From: UBA8941 sp963780545
GTDB taxonomy: Archaea > Thermoproteota > Bathyarchaeia > TCS64
Direction of reading: 5' to 3'
Assembly (NCBI GenBank): GCA_963780545.1
Contig: CAWACK010000022.1
Coordinates: 4,620 to 68,619 of the forward strand
Length of the DNA: 64,000 nt
The notes beneath the pieces are model-generated. The model ran no database searches, was not told where the DNA came from, and saw only the letters and a list, made by a program, of their open reading frames with translations. The position numbers and the translations under genes were made by a program. Below, piece by piece: positions 54,845 to 62,532 of this stretch (position 1 is its first letter; each line of letters starts with the position of its first letter).

Positions 54845-55063
54845 CTGAAATACAGCGTAGTGATTGAGCGCGACGAGGACGGATTCTACATAGCCTCAAT
54901 CCCAGAATTACCCGGCTGCCACACCCAGGCGAGAAGCATCGATAAGCTAATGTCAAGGATTAAGGAAGCAGCCGAGTTATACCTTGAGGCCACAGGCGCT
55001 AAACCAACCGAAAGCGAATTCGTTGGAATACAAATCCTTGAGGTCGCCTCCGGTGAGCCTTAA
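54845..55063 (+). CDS. hicB: HicB-family antitoxin, orphan, probable CTG start
   Basis: LKYSVVIERDEDGFYIASIP, then LPGCHTQARSIDKLMSRIKE, is the partial-RNase-H-fold HicB pattern. The natural N-terminus LKYSVVIERD begins at a CTG (54845) directly after an in-frame TAG and a GAGGTG Shine-Dalgarno-like sequence. The alternative GTG at 54860 would remove the first strand. 72 aa, no C-terminal DNA-binding extension. No hicA gene adjoins. The next sequence is a ParB-like fragment in the opposite direction after a tract. Confidence 0.8.
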   Translation: MKYSVVIERDEDGFYIASIPELPGCHTQARSIDKLMSRIKEAAELYLEATGAKPTESEFVGIQILEVASGEP

Positions 55064-55090
55064 ACCCATCTCAGCGGACAAGCTGATAAA

Positions 55091-55099
55091 GCGCGCGCG
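55091..55099. repeat. CG tract cutting a ParB-like gene
   Basis: GCGCGCGCG follows the codons ...SLEANDD of the ParB-like frame. Beyond it the frame reads antisense of hicB. Confidence 0.8.
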
Positions 55100-55390
55100 G
55101 TCATCGTTCGCCTCTAGGCTAGCCTTCGCGGCTTGTTCCTCAGTGAGATCTCTGACATCGACCGTGATCTCCGTCCAGTTAAGTGCACGTGCCTGGTCCA
55201 ATCTCCGCTGACCATCTGTAAGGATGACCTCCCCAGGTTTACCAGAATATGGTCTACCCAGCAACGGAACCAGTAACCCTGACTCCTGCATCGACTTCCG
55301 GAGCCTAAGATCATTCGACACGTCGCGAATGATACGTGGCTGATATGGATTGTCGTGGATGCGATCCAGTCTAATTTTCATCAGCACCAC
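55100..55390 (-). pseudogene. N-terminal fragment of a ParB/sulfiredoxin-domain protein
   Basis: ATG 55390. IRLDRIHDNPYQPRIIRDVS, SMQESGLLVPLLGRPY, EVILTDGQRRLDQARALNWT and TEEQAAKASLEAND are the ParB N-terminal (ParB/Srx) motifs with GxRRLxA. The protein would next enter its HTH region, but the likeness ends at ND beside the CG tract 55091-55099. It is about 97 aa of a normal 250-300. Confidence 0.85.
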
Positions 55391-55690
55391 TTAACCCACC
55401 TCCAACCCCACAACCTGTAAAGCCTCCATTCTACCTTCATACTTTACATCAGGAAGAATTTCCACCTCAACCCCTACAATTAGTCTTGTTAACATATACT
55501 CTTGAATTATTACGGCTTCTTATAAACATGATCTCTGATAATCAAGCGCATCATACTAATATTAAGATTACCTACCGAGTACCCCAATGTTCAATTATCC
55601 ACCTAACACCAAAATTAAAGATATTTATTAAGCATCATTATAACAACTTATTATAAATCATACATAATCATCAGTTATTTTGGATATTTA
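55391..55690. other. A/T-rich intergenic region
   Basis: No gene seen over 300 bp. Strongly A/T-rich with TTATAATAAC-like runs. Presumably holds the promoter of the ParB-like remnant. No CG tract. Confidence 0.45.
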
Positions 55691-55796
55691 TCTACATCCA
55701 TAATTTGTTAAGACAAGGGCCCATTCTTCTTACGAAAAGTCCCCAGACGCTTATTGATGGACTCACAGCAGAGGCCCCAGTCAGATGTACCCAGTT

Positions 55797-55930
55797 CGCG
55801 TGCGCGAATACGAAGAGAAGGAGCACGTCGACCAAACCGGTAACTACTTGCGAAGCAGTGTAGGCTGATACGGCCCCGAAGGCTCCGAGGTCAACCAACA
55901 GCAACGCGACGCTGAACAAGGTGCGCGCGC
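55797..55930 (-). pseudogene. Flippase scrap enclosed by two alternating tracts
   Basis: RTLFSVALLLVDLGAFGAVS, then TASQVVTGLVDVLLLFVF, matches RTLFSVALLLVGLGAFGAVL and FVAGLVGVLLLFIF of the third flippase (37371-37492). At DNA level the match of about 120 bp begins at GAATACGAAGA just inside CGCGTGCGCGA (55797-55807). It ends at GTGCGC inside GTGCGCGCGC (55921-55930). Here the relative also reads GTGCGC, then diverges. Sequence outside both tracts is unrelated. Confidence 0.85.
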
Positions 55931-55998
55931 TTGGTATTCGCAGCTCCTTCAACTGTAGGGAAGAAATTCTATGTTAGGGTTTACCGAGGACGGGAAAA

Positions 55999-56104
55999 GT
56001 GCCGCTTCTGCTATTGAGGTCACCTTTAAATCGCCTAGGATTAAGTATTATTTGTGAATTAACATGCCCAACCTGTCGCAGGCTAAGAACCTCAGAGAGG
56101 TAGG
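55999..56104 (+). pseudogene. Promoter and first 16 codons of the DUF996 gene, duplicated
   Basis: Matches 60499-60606 with roughly 85% identity: the A/T-rich leader GGTCACCTTTAAATCGCCTA, then ATG and codons for PNLSQAK(N/T)L(R/G)EVG. Homology stops at GAGGTAGG (56104). The next bases are CACGCGCGCA, while the intact gene continues ATTAATACTC. Confidence 0.88.
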
Positions 56105-56114
56105 CACGCGCGCA
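56105..56114. repeat. Alternating tract ending the DUF996 5' copy
   Basis: CACGCGCGCA. The parental sequence has no G+C-rich run at this place. Confidence 0.85.
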
Positions 56115-56134
56115 GCTTGAAAAGTTAAATTGTT

Positions 56135-57409
56135 TTAATTGTAGTGATTCTCTTTTTCAAGAAGCCATTGCCAAGCGGGTTTAACGGTGACCTTCTTTTC
56201 GCGGTGGATTAACTCGCGTTCCTGTTCAAGGGTTAGTATCAGGCCTTCGCTGGCCTCGGTCTCCTCCATCGCCTCAACTAGGCCCCTCAACTCGCGTTCC
56301 TGGTTCCCGTAGTTCAACTCGTAGCAGACCTGGATCACCTGCCTCTCCGCGGGGATCACAAAGTCAGCCTCCGCCCCGTTCTTACCCTTATAGTAGTAGA
56401 ATTCCCCTCCAAGCCTCTTCAGCTGGATCGCGATGGCGTTTTCGAGGAGCGCGCCCCTTCTCTCGGCTACGCTTGGGGCGTTCCTGGTTATTATCCCGTT
56501 GTCGACGCAGTAGACCTTCCTCGGGTTCTTGTCGAGTTTCTTTATCTTCTTCTCGTATCTCGCGACCGTGAATATTAGGTAGGTCTCCTCCGCGTACTCC
56601 ACATATTTCTGGACCGTGTTGGGGCTCTTCGCCCCGAAGTTATCTGTGATGGATCGGTAGGTGATGGGGTTGGCGGCGTTTGCTATCAGGAATCTCACAA
56701 CGGCTTTCAGCTCGGCGGGTTTCCTGACCATGTACCTCTCGGATATGTCCTTCTGGATTACGTCGTTGAGGATGCTCGCTAGGATCGCCTCGTTTGAGTA
56801 GACTACTGCCTCTGGCATGCCGCCGCGTGTGAGATACTCCATGAAGACCCTAGTATACTGGGCTTTTTGCTCGGTGGTGTAGACGCCTTCGTTGGGGGCT
56901 TCAGTCTTGATAGCTCTCAAGTATTCCGTGTAGGAGAAGGGGTAGAGTTCAACGTCTACGTGTCTGCCCGTCAGATGCGTCCCGAGCTCTCTGCTCAACA
57001 GGTTCGCGTTCGATCCCGTGATGTAGACTCGGTACCCTTGTCTCAGGATTCTGTTGATGAAGAGTTCCCAGCCTTCTACGTTTTGGATCTCGTCGAGGAA
57101 GATGGTTTTTTTCTCCCCGTAGGACTCGATCAGGGACTCCATCAGGGGTTGGAAGTCCTCCGATTTGAAGTCGGCTATCCTGTCGTCGTCGAAGTTGAAG
57201 TAGAGGTACTCGTTTTCGAATTTGGCTTTCATAACCTGTTTCATGAGTGTGCTTTTGCCGCATCTCCGTACTCCTTTAACCACGTAGGCGGATGCTCCGC
57301 CGTAGGTGGCGACTTTTTGGAAGATTGTTCTCGGCACGGAGTCGTCGACGGGGTTTACTTCACTTCGTTGGTCTGCGACCACGGTCCTCATTAGGCTCTT
57401 CGACGGCAT
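56135..57409 (-). CDS. DUF4143-type ATPase (AAA_14)
   Basis: 424 aa. P-loop GVRRCGKST (46-54), Walker B TIFLDEIQN (102-110), then TGSNANLLSRELGTHLTGRH (131-150), the sensor and basic loop. The winged-helix-like DUF4143 middle (about 235-290, ITYRSITDNFGAKSPNTVQK) and a nuclease-like C-terminal part (about 300-400, FYYYKGKNGAEADFVIPAER) follow. The last resembles the E...D.Exx core of PD-(D/E)XK-like folds. The family is abundant in archaea with unknown function, possibly linked to mobile elements. Start at the ATG at 57409, intact. Confidence 0.88.
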   Translation of the reverse strand: MPSKSLMRTVVADQRSEVNPVDDSVPRTIFQKVATYGGASAYVVKGVRRCGKSTLMKQVMKAKFENEYLYFNFDDDRIADFKSEDFQPLMESLIESYGEKKTIFLDEIQNVEGWELFINRILRQGYRVYITGSNANLLSRELGTHLTGRHVDVELYPFSYTEYLRAIKTEAPNEGVYTTEQKAQYTRVFMEYLTRGGMPEAVVYSNEAILASILNDVIQKDISERYMVRKPAELKAVVRFLIANAANPITYRSITDNFGAKSPNTVQKYVEYAEETYLIFTVARYEKKIKKLDKNPRKVYCVDNGIITRNAPSVAERRGALLENAIAIQLKRLGGEFYYYKGKNGAEADFVIPAERQVIQVCYELNYGNQERELRGLVEAMEETEASEGLILTLEQERELIHREKKVTVKPAWQWLLEKENHYN

Positions 57410-57546
57410 GGTTTCACCTTAGCCGTAACAGGTATCTAAACATTGCTCATTATATTGATCAATAACCAATGTTATTGCTCAATATGATAAATGTATCAAC
57501 TGCCCACCCTCGTGCGAGGCATCATAAGAACAAATATTTTGTGCGA

Positions 57547-57558
57547 GCGCGCGCGTGT
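57547..57558. repeat. Alternating GCGCGCGCGTGT tract
   Basis: Between the DUF4143 gene and the vapBC pair. Confidence 0.7.
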
Positions 57559-57623
57559 TGTTGTCTAGGCGCATGAGGCAAAAGTTAATAACATGACGCT
57601 TCCCACAAACACTTGGTGGGACG

Positions 57624-57887
57624 ATGGATGACGTTGAGCTGAAGATGGACTCTAAGGGGCGAATCTGCCTACCACCAGACATCAGAGAGGAGATGGGTGA
57701 AACGGTTATCGCAACCAAAACCCCTAAGGGCATCCTCCTCAGGGCGGGGAGGAAAAGAGGATTCATCGAGGAGTTTAACAAGGTCATCGCCACCGAGCCT
57801 AAGCGGACTGGGGAGCCCGAGAACTGGCCCCCAGAGAAGATGAAGGAGATATGGGTGAACGAAGCTGACCATAGGGCTCGACACTAA
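57624..57887 (+). CDS. AbrB-type antitoxin
   Basis: 87 aa, ATG. MDDVELKMDSKGRICLPPDI, then REEMGETVIATKTPKGILLR, is the AbrB/SpoVT fold. The tail FNKVIATEPKRTGEPENWPP would wrap the toxin. Its stop lies 23 bp inside the toxin frame, so the two overlap. A G+A-rich stretch GGTGGGACG precedes ATG. Confidence 0.83.
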   Translation: MDDVELKMDSKGRICLPPDIREEMGETVIATKTPKGILLRAGRKRGFIEEFNKVIATEPKRTGEPENWPPEKMKEIWVNEADHRARH

Positions 57888-58299
57888 CATACTCTGCTAC
57901 TCTCTAGATCCAGCGTACGCGGAGCACCCTCAGGCGAAGGAGATTCTGCTAAGCCTCACCCCCGAGAAGGCCCTAGCGGTCAACCCGACGGTCATACACG
58001 AGGCTTATCACACTCTCGTCTATGGGCAGAAGTTCACAAGGGCCGAAGCATCCAGCAGGCTGGGGCTGGTTATGAGTCACCCCTATATATATTTCCTCAA
58101 CCAGACGAGGAGGACCTGCCAGATCGGTTTGGACATCGCGAACCGATATATGCTCGGCGGGAGGGATGCGCTGATCCTCGCCAACTACATCGGCGGCAAA
58201 GTTCCCGTCATCTATACGCACGATGGGGAGTTGTTATCTCTTCAAAGCGTGTCGTGGAGATCAGCCTCCCTGGAGATCAGGGACCCCCTAGAAACCTAG
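57865..58299 (+). CDS. vapC: VapC-type PIN-domain toxin with probable CTG start
   Basis: The PIN fold needs the segment LTIGLDTNILCYSLDP, which starts at CTG 57865. An in-frame TGA lies three codons upstream and no ATG/GTG/TTG intervenes. An ATG-only reading would begin at 58072 and lose the first catalytic Asp. Further acidic positions: Glu in VIHEAYHTL, Asp in GGRDALILANY and Asp in YTHDGELLS. 144 aa. Tracts at 57547-57558 and 58318-58324 enclose the pair. Confidence 0.83.
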   Translation: MTIGLDTNILCYSLDPAYAEHPQAKEILLSLTPEKALAVNPTVIHEAYHTLVYGQKFTRAEASSRLGLVMSHPYIYFLNQTRRTCQIGLDIANRYMLGGRDALILANYIGGKVPVIYTHDGELLSLQSVSWRSASLEIRDPLET

Positions 58300-58515
58300 C
58301 ATTCTAGCTCACGCGAGCACGCGCCCAAGGTGACACCCGTGAAGATCGTGAGCTCGCGCGGTGTCTACGGCCCTAAAGTAATAACATGGATACATAGAAG
58401 GGTTTGTAGAGGAATGTCTGGATCCAAAACTGTCGAAGATACTCGACCATTTTCCGTCACCTATACTAGGGAGGGTTTACTACTTCTACTCCCATCGTTT
58501 CTCACGTTAACTCGC
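58300..58515. other. Intergenic with tracts
   Basis: GCACGCGC (58317-58324) and CTCGCGCG (58353-58360). No gene supported in this stretch. Confidence 0.4.
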
Positions 58516-58540
58516 CGCGCGCGTGTGTGTATATATATAT
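58516..58540. repeat. 25-bp perfect alternating tract (CG)n-(TG)n-(TA)n
   Basis: Runs of CG, then TG, then TA dinucleotides without a break in purine-pyrimidine alternation, the longest such tract in the window. The graded order CG, TG, TA is notable. It lies just left of a vapC scrap. Confidence 0.9.
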
Positions 58541-58599
58541 TTTAAGATCAACGGCAAACAAAAACGTTGGGAAAATCACATCAGACAAACTGTTTACGA

Positions 58600-58678
58600 A
58601 ATGCGCTCTACGAAATGTACGGCGGATCGAGGAGACTCCACTTCTTCGACTCCATCCATGTGGCGACGTCAATACACC
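58600..58678 (+). pseudogene. Scrap of a VapC gene
   Basis: Reads ALYEMYGGSRRLHFFDSIHV, then ATSIH, matching ELYETYGGSRRLHYFDSIHV and ATSIHH of the intact vapC at 63467-63919. The match ends at AATACACC, where this copy enters CGCGCACAC (58679-58686). The likeness covers about 75 bp and includes the third catalytic Asp. Confidence 0.8.
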
Positions 58679-58734
58679 GCGCACACTCAGGTCCAAAACG
58701 AGTGGCGGAACACAACCGTGAGGCCTTATATAAC

Positions 58735-58745
58735 ACGAGTTATAT
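58735..58745 (+). promoter_or_regulatory. TATA-like box for vapB
   Basis: AGTTATATTTTAT lies 10-22 bp before the GTG of the antitoxin gene, followed by the palindromic CACGTG. Close spacing suggests a leaderless or nearly leaderless transcript. Confidence 0.4.
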
Positions 58746-58755
58746 TTTATACCAC

Positions 58756-58959
58756 GTGAGTAACACCTCCCTCGTTAAGACCCGGCGGATCGGAGGATCC
58801 CTCGTCGTCACCCTACCAAAGCAACTAACGGAAAGCAAAGGGATCAAGGAGGGCGAGATCATCGAGATAACCGTAAACAAGCTACGCGTCGACGGCTTCG
58901 GCGCCCTAAGGGGAATCGGCCCATTCACAGCCGAAGACGAGCTGAAGGCCCATGAGTGA
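58756..58959 (+). CDS. AbrB-type antitoxin
   Basis: 67 aa, GTG start. SLVKTRRIGGSLVVTLPKQL, then KGIKEGEIIEITVNKL, is the AbrB/MazE fold (GGSLVVTLP is the DNA-contact hairpin). The tail GPFTAEDELKAHE binds the toxin. It overlaps the toxin ATG by eight bases. Confidence 0.85.
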   Translation: MSNTSLVKTRRIGGSLVVTLPKQLTESKGIKEGEIIEITVNKLRVDGFGALRGIGPFTAEDELKAHE

Positions 58960-59338
58960 GCGAATCGTCGCGGACGCCTACGCCTGGGTCGAATACCTAG
59001 ATGGCACTCGGAAAGGAGAAAAACTCAGGGACCTACTGGGGGCGGGAGTCGAAGTATACACCTCGGCGGTCACCCTAGCCGAGGTCGTGAGCAAGGCCGC
59101 GAGGACAGGCAGAGACCACGAGATGGCCCACAGAATCATAGTTGGCAACTCCACGATAGTCGTGGCCGACGAACCGTTATCACACGAGACCGGGATCCTG
59201 CACGCCGAGATGAGGAGAACAGTCAGAGACTTCGGCCTCTCGGACGCCTACGTCCTCGCCACCGCGAGAAGACTCGACGCAAAGGTCCTAACGGGGGACC
59301 CACACTTCAGAGACACAGCGGACGCAGTGATGGTTTAA
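58952..59338 (+). CDS. vapC: VapC-type PIN-domain toxin
   Basis: 128 aa, ATG. Asp8 (IVADAYAWVEY), Glu in TLAEVVSKAA, Asp in LSDAYVLATA and Asp in LTGDPHFRD are the catalytic positions. Complete. Flanked by tracts 58678-58686 on the left and 59351-59364 on the right. Confidence 0.9.
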   Translation: MSERIVADAYAWVEYLDGTRKGEKLRDLLGAGVEVYTSAVTLAEVVSKAARTGRDHEMAHRIIVGNSTIVVADEPLSHETGILHAEMRRTVRDFGLSDAYVLATARRLDAKVLTGDPHFRDTADAVMV

Positions 59339-59350
59339 ACAACAACATTG

Positions 59351-59364
59351 GCACGCGCGCGCGA
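59351..59364. repeat. Alternating GCACGCGCGCGCGA tract
   Basis: Separates two vapBC modules, together with a TnpB scrap. Confidence 0.75.
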
Positions 59365-59417
59365 TAATTAAAAATAGGTAAACTGGGCTTCATATATCAG
59401 CCAACCACTTAATCATC

Positions 59418-59555
59418 GATGAACCTCTCCTACAAGTACCGCCTGCAGCCCACCTCGGCGCAGGTACGGATACTTGAGGACCAGCTGAACCTATGCAGAC
59501 TCACCCAACAAGCTCCTAGAACACTGCTACAGTGAGAGGAACCTGGGAGGGTGCG
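59418..59555 (+). pseudogene. N-terminal scrap of IS605 TnpB
   Basis: ATG 59418: NLSYKYRLQPTSAQVRILED, then QLNLCR, the standard TnpB/OrfB N-terminal helix-turn-helix start. A one-base change shifts the frame before LYNKLLEHCYSERN. The copy ends near GTGCGCGTG (59551-59559). About 45 of 400 residues remain. Confidence 0.75.
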
Positions 59556-59634
59556 CGTGAATCAGGCGTACGAGGCACGTTTGAGTAGGATTAGATTTAA
59601 TTCCAACCAGTTAAAAGTAATACCTGATAGAGGT

Positions 59635-59868
59635 ATGACTGAGGTGCAGGTAACCAGTAAGGGGCAGATAACGATCCCCGTCGAGCTGAGAAGGAAATAC
59701 AACATCGAGGAAGGGGGTAAAGTAGAGATAATTGAAGAAAATGGAAAAATAACAGTCAAACGCGCCCCAAGCTTCTACGACCTAGCCGGAATAGACGCAG
59801 AGAAAGCCACAGTAGATGAAATGAAACACATGCTCGACAAGATGAGGGAAGAGGATGACGAGGAGTAG
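59635..59868 (+). CDS. AbrB-type antitoxin
   Basis: True start is ATG 59635 (MTEVQVTSKGQITIPVELRR), although the frame is open further up. 77 aa. KYNIEEGGKVEIIEENGKIT completes the swapped hairpin. A charged tail (MKHMLDKMREEDDEE) follows. It overlaps the toxin gene by 14 bp. Confidence 0.88.
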   Translation: MTEVQVTSKGQITIPVELRRKYNIEEGGKVEIIEENGKITVKRAPSFYDLAGIDAEKATVDEMKHMLDKMREEDDEE

Positions 59869-60250
59869 CGTCTACGACACTCGCTTCTTCTTCGAATACT
59901 TCTTCTCCCCCGACAAAGCCACCACCCAGGCCCTGAAATCGAATCTACAGAGCACCGGAGAAAAATTGGTATCCGCAATCACAATTCACGAACTACATAG
60001 ACTCAACCTCAAAAAACTCGACAAAGATACTGCTAAGACGAGAAGCAGCTTCATCGGCAACGAGTTCAAAGTCGTCAACGTTAACTATGAGATAGCGATC
60101 TCAGGAGCCGAATTAAGCAACAGATACAGGATCCCCCTCGCGGACAGCATCATCGCCGCCACAGCCCTAAACGTCAACTGCCCCTTAGTCTCTGACGACA
60201 AACATTTCAAAGACATTCAAGAACTAAAAATAACTTGGCCAATCGCATGA
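59855..60250 (+). CDS. vapC: VapC-type PIN-domain toxin
   Basis: 131 aa. Asp8 (SVYDTRFFFEYFF), Glu in ITIHELHRLN, Asp in IPLADSIIAAT and Asp in PLVSDDKHFKD mark the PIN active site. ATG start. The right-hand tract TCGCGCGA (60261-60268) lies within 20 bp of the stop. Confidence 0.9.
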   Translation: MTRSSVYDTRFFFEYFFSPDKATTQALKSNLQSTGEKLVSAITIHELHRLNLKKLDKDTAKTRSSFIGNEFKVVNVNYEIAISGAELSNRYRIPLADSIIAATALNVNCPLVSDDKHFKDIQELKITWPIA

Positions 60251-60289
60251 AAACCTCCGCTCGCGCGAAACTGTGAATGAGTTACCCGC

Positions 60290-60439
60290 CTAGAGATCTT
60301 CATGTGCCTTTGCATACTCTGAGAAGCATTTGAGACAAGAATCGCCTTTACCCGGAATATAGGCCATGAAATTGAGGAGCGGTTTATCGCAGTTAACGCA
60401 TCTTACGATATGAGGTTTGACGATTGGAGAAATTTCCAT
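60290..60439 (-). CDS. Short zinc-ribbon protein (49 aa), copy 2
   Basis: ATG 60439 to TAG 60292-60290. RCVNCDKPLLNFMAYIPGKG, then DSCLKCFSEYAK, reproduces the CxxC-x17-CxxC spacing of the 59-aa protein at 43412-43591. About 50% identical in the core. Upstream CACTTTTAAAGCC resembles the TTTAAAAGT box of copy 1. Probably the same function, unknown. Confidence 0.75.
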   Translation of the reverse strand: MEISPIVKPHIVRCVNCDKPLLNFMAYIPGKGDSCLKCFSEYAKAHEDL

Positions 60440-60565
60440 GATAATCATTAGGAGTGATCACTTTTAAAGCCATTTAATTTCTAGTATAAATTATAGTTAG
60501 CGCCGTTTCCTACTATTAAGGTCACCTTTAAATCGCCTAGAATCAAGCATAATTCGTGAATTAAC

Positions 60566-61174
60566 ATGCCCAACCTGTCGCAGGCCAAGACCCTCGGAGA
60601 AGTAGGATTAATACTCATGATACTCACGGCGGTACCGACCATAGGGGTCCGACTCGGCTTCGCCGGATTCATACTGATCCTCCTCGCGGTAAAAGACATC
60701 TCAGACATCGCAGCCGACAAAACAATCTACAGGAACATGCTGACTGCGGTCGGCTTCGCAGTAGCCGGCTTGGCGGTTGGGGCGCTGATCGTCGCCGGAA
60801 CCGCGATCAACTTCTTCAGGAGCAACGGCTTGATGGGTTCGAACCTATCGGGCTTCAGACCATCGAGCATCCCTCCGGGCCAGTGGGCTGGGTTGATTGT
60901 CCCGGTTCTCGCCGGGCTCGCCGTGGTCTGGGTCATGCTGCTCGTGTCATCGATCTACGTCAGGAGAAGCTACTCATCCATCGCCTCGAAGCTTCACGTC
61001 GACATGTTTGGTAGGGCGGGCTTCGTGTATCTGATTGGGGCGGCTACGACGATTGTTCTGGTTGGGTTCGTAATCCTCTTCGCTGCGCAGGTGCTGTTGG
61101 CCGTCGCTTTCTTCTACATCGATGAAAAGGCCCTCGAGCCACCGGCTCAGACAGCGCCAGTCGCTTCCCAGTAA
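60566..61174 (+). CDS. DUF996 membrane protein
   Basis: 202 aa, four or five helices. PNLSQAKTLGEVGLILMILT and FAGFILILLAVKDISDIAAD, then KTIYRNMLTAVGFAVAGLAV, are typical of the archaeal DUF996 family. The third quarter (VLAGLAVVWVMLLVSSIYVR, SYSSIASKLHVDMFGRAGFV) and the C-terminal helix are also intact. Function unknown. The family is confined to archaea. A copy of its leader and first 16 codons lies at 55999-56104. Confidence 0.88.
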   Translation: MPNLSQAKTLGEVGLILMILTAVPTIGVRLGFAGFILILLAVKDISDIAADKTIYRNMLTAVGFAVAGLAVGALIVAGTAINFFRSNGLMGSNLSGFRPSSIPPGQWAGLIVPVLAGLAVVWVMLLVSSIYVRRSYSSIASKLHVDMFGRAGFVYLIGAATTIVLVGFVILFAAQVLLAVAFFYIDEKALEPPAQTAPVASQ

Positions 61175-61239
61175 CGTACACAACCCATGTGCACGCTTCC
61201 TAATTTGCTAAATAATGAAAATAATAAATTAGCATCTTG

Positions 61240-61458
61240 CTAATTAATCAAAATAATAAAATACGGGTGGGTAGGGTCGTTGGCTGGGGTGAATTTCGCG
61301 CTCGCGTATTTCTCGGGGTCTTCCAGGGCCTCCGTAAAGGTGTGTTGAGCATACCTGAGCGCGTTACATCTCGGGTATAGGACTACGGGGACTCTGTCGA
61401 GTTGCTTGCCCTCGAGTGCAAGCATGACTCTCTGATAGGGGGATAGCTCCTTGGTCAT
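61240..61458 (-). pseudogene. N-terminal scrap of a UroD-family (methyltransferase-type) gene
   Basis: ATG 61458. ELSPYQRVMLALEGKQLDRV, then PVVLYPRCNALRYA, is the usual opening of uroporphyrinogen decarboxylase/MtbA-like methyltransferases (xxRxxxALxGxxxDRVPV). Likeness continues to EALEDPEKYA and ends at the alternating run CGCGCTCGCGTA (61297-61308). About 55 of more than 330 residues remain. Confidence 0.75.
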
Positions 61459-61856
61459 GCAATCATCGTCTGCTAAGCTACTGTCGTTTTAAATTTTACT
61501 GCTAAATTAAAATTGATATTGAAGACGCTTTGAGATTGAAATGATATAATCACATAAAGAAAAAAGCACGTGCGAGGGTGCGTTGTCTATCTCCAGACCC
61601 TGATTCCTCGCTCATACAAGTACGTGCGCGCATGAACACTTCATGATAAAGCCGGATGCGCCTTGGAGGATGATTTTTTGAACCCAGGGTTTATGCGGTC
61701 TACGATCTCGCTATACACCTGCGCGCTCGTGATACCGGCCTTTCACCAAGTGATACTGGTTCCTAGAATAGGTATTGCGAACGCCTCCACTAACCCAGGG
61801 TTACTCCTTATGCCGCCGAATCAACGGTTAAATTCTACATATACATATGTATACAC
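61459..61856. other. Intergenic with tracts and possible gene scrap
   Basis: GCACGTGCGA (61566-61575) and GTACGTGCGCGCATGA (61619-61634). On the minus strand about 61660-61810 reads AGITSAQVYSEIVDRINPGF and LVEAFAIPILGTSIT with a stop between. It may be a scrap of an unidentified gene. TATACATATGTATACA, just before 61857, is the promoter or operator of the next pair. Confidence 0.45.
61841..61856 (+). promoter_or_regulatory. Palindromic TATACATATGTATA element
   Basis: A 14-bp perfect palindrome directly upstream of the antitoxin ATG. Suits both a TATA element and an operator for autoregulation by the antitoxin dimer. Confidence 0.5.
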
Positions 61857-62099
61857 ATGACGTCCAGGAACATCTCCGTCACCGACGACGTATATGAGCT
61901 CCTCACCAAGATGAAGCTGAAAAACGAGAGCTTCTCAGACACAATCAGACGCCTCGCCAAACGTCGAGACCTCACGGAATCCGCAGGGGCATGGAGAGAC
62001 GTACCAGAGGAGGAGATGAAGACCCTCTACGACGGGCTCCGCAAGCTGAGGGAGAACTCATCAAAGTCCTTGAGGGAGAGGACTCTTGAAGTTCGTTGA
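61857..62099 (+). CDS. vapB: VapB antitoxin (DUF217-type)
   Basis: 80 aa. TSRNISVTDDVYELLTKMKL, then KNESFSDTIRRLAKRRDLTE, is the ribbon-helix-helix of the archaeal VapB (DUF217) family. The C-terminal part VPEEEMKTLYDGLRKLREN is the toxin-binding helix. Overlaps the toxin gene by 14 bp. Confidence 0.88.
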   Translation: MTSRNISVTDDVYELLTKMKLKNESFSDTIRRLAKRRDLTESAGAWRDVPEEEMKTLYDGLRKLRENSSKSLRERTLEVR

Positions 62100-62485
62100 C
62101 ACAACATTCCTAATCGCCATCCTCCGCGGCGACGAAACCACCCTCGAAAAGGCTAAGGAGTTGAACGAGGAGGGCGGTGCCGCGACCACCGTCATCAACG
62201 TCTACGAGGCTACATACGGCGTCTATAGAGGCATGGCGGGACCCACCCAGGAGATTCATGGAGCTGGAGAGGCTCCTACAGAGCCTAGACATCTTCAGCC
62301 TGGACTACAGGGCCGCACTGATGGCTGCGAAGATATCTGGTGAACTGGAAAGAAAAGGAATAGGGATTGACCCATTCGACTCCCTAGTAGCAGCCATCGC
62401 GTTGGTCAACGGCGCTGACTCGCTGATAACGAGAAACGTCTCACACTTCAGCAGAGTAGACGACTTGAAAACCGAGACCCACTGA
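62086..62485 (+). pseudogene. vapC: VapC-type toxin with one frameshift
   Basis: TTG 62086: MKFVDTTFLIAILRGDETTL (first Asp), then NVYEATYGVYRGM (Glu). Near 62240 the frame shifts by one base into RRFMELERLLQSLDIFSLDY, then GIDPFDSLVAAIAL (Asp) and SLITRNVSHFS. All catalytic positions are present across both frames, so one indel separates it from a whole toxin. Sequencing error is as likely as inactivation. Confidence 0.75.
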
Positions 62486-62532
62486 CTCGAAAAAACACAC
62501 GTTACATGCGGCACCAATCGGGGATTTCGACC

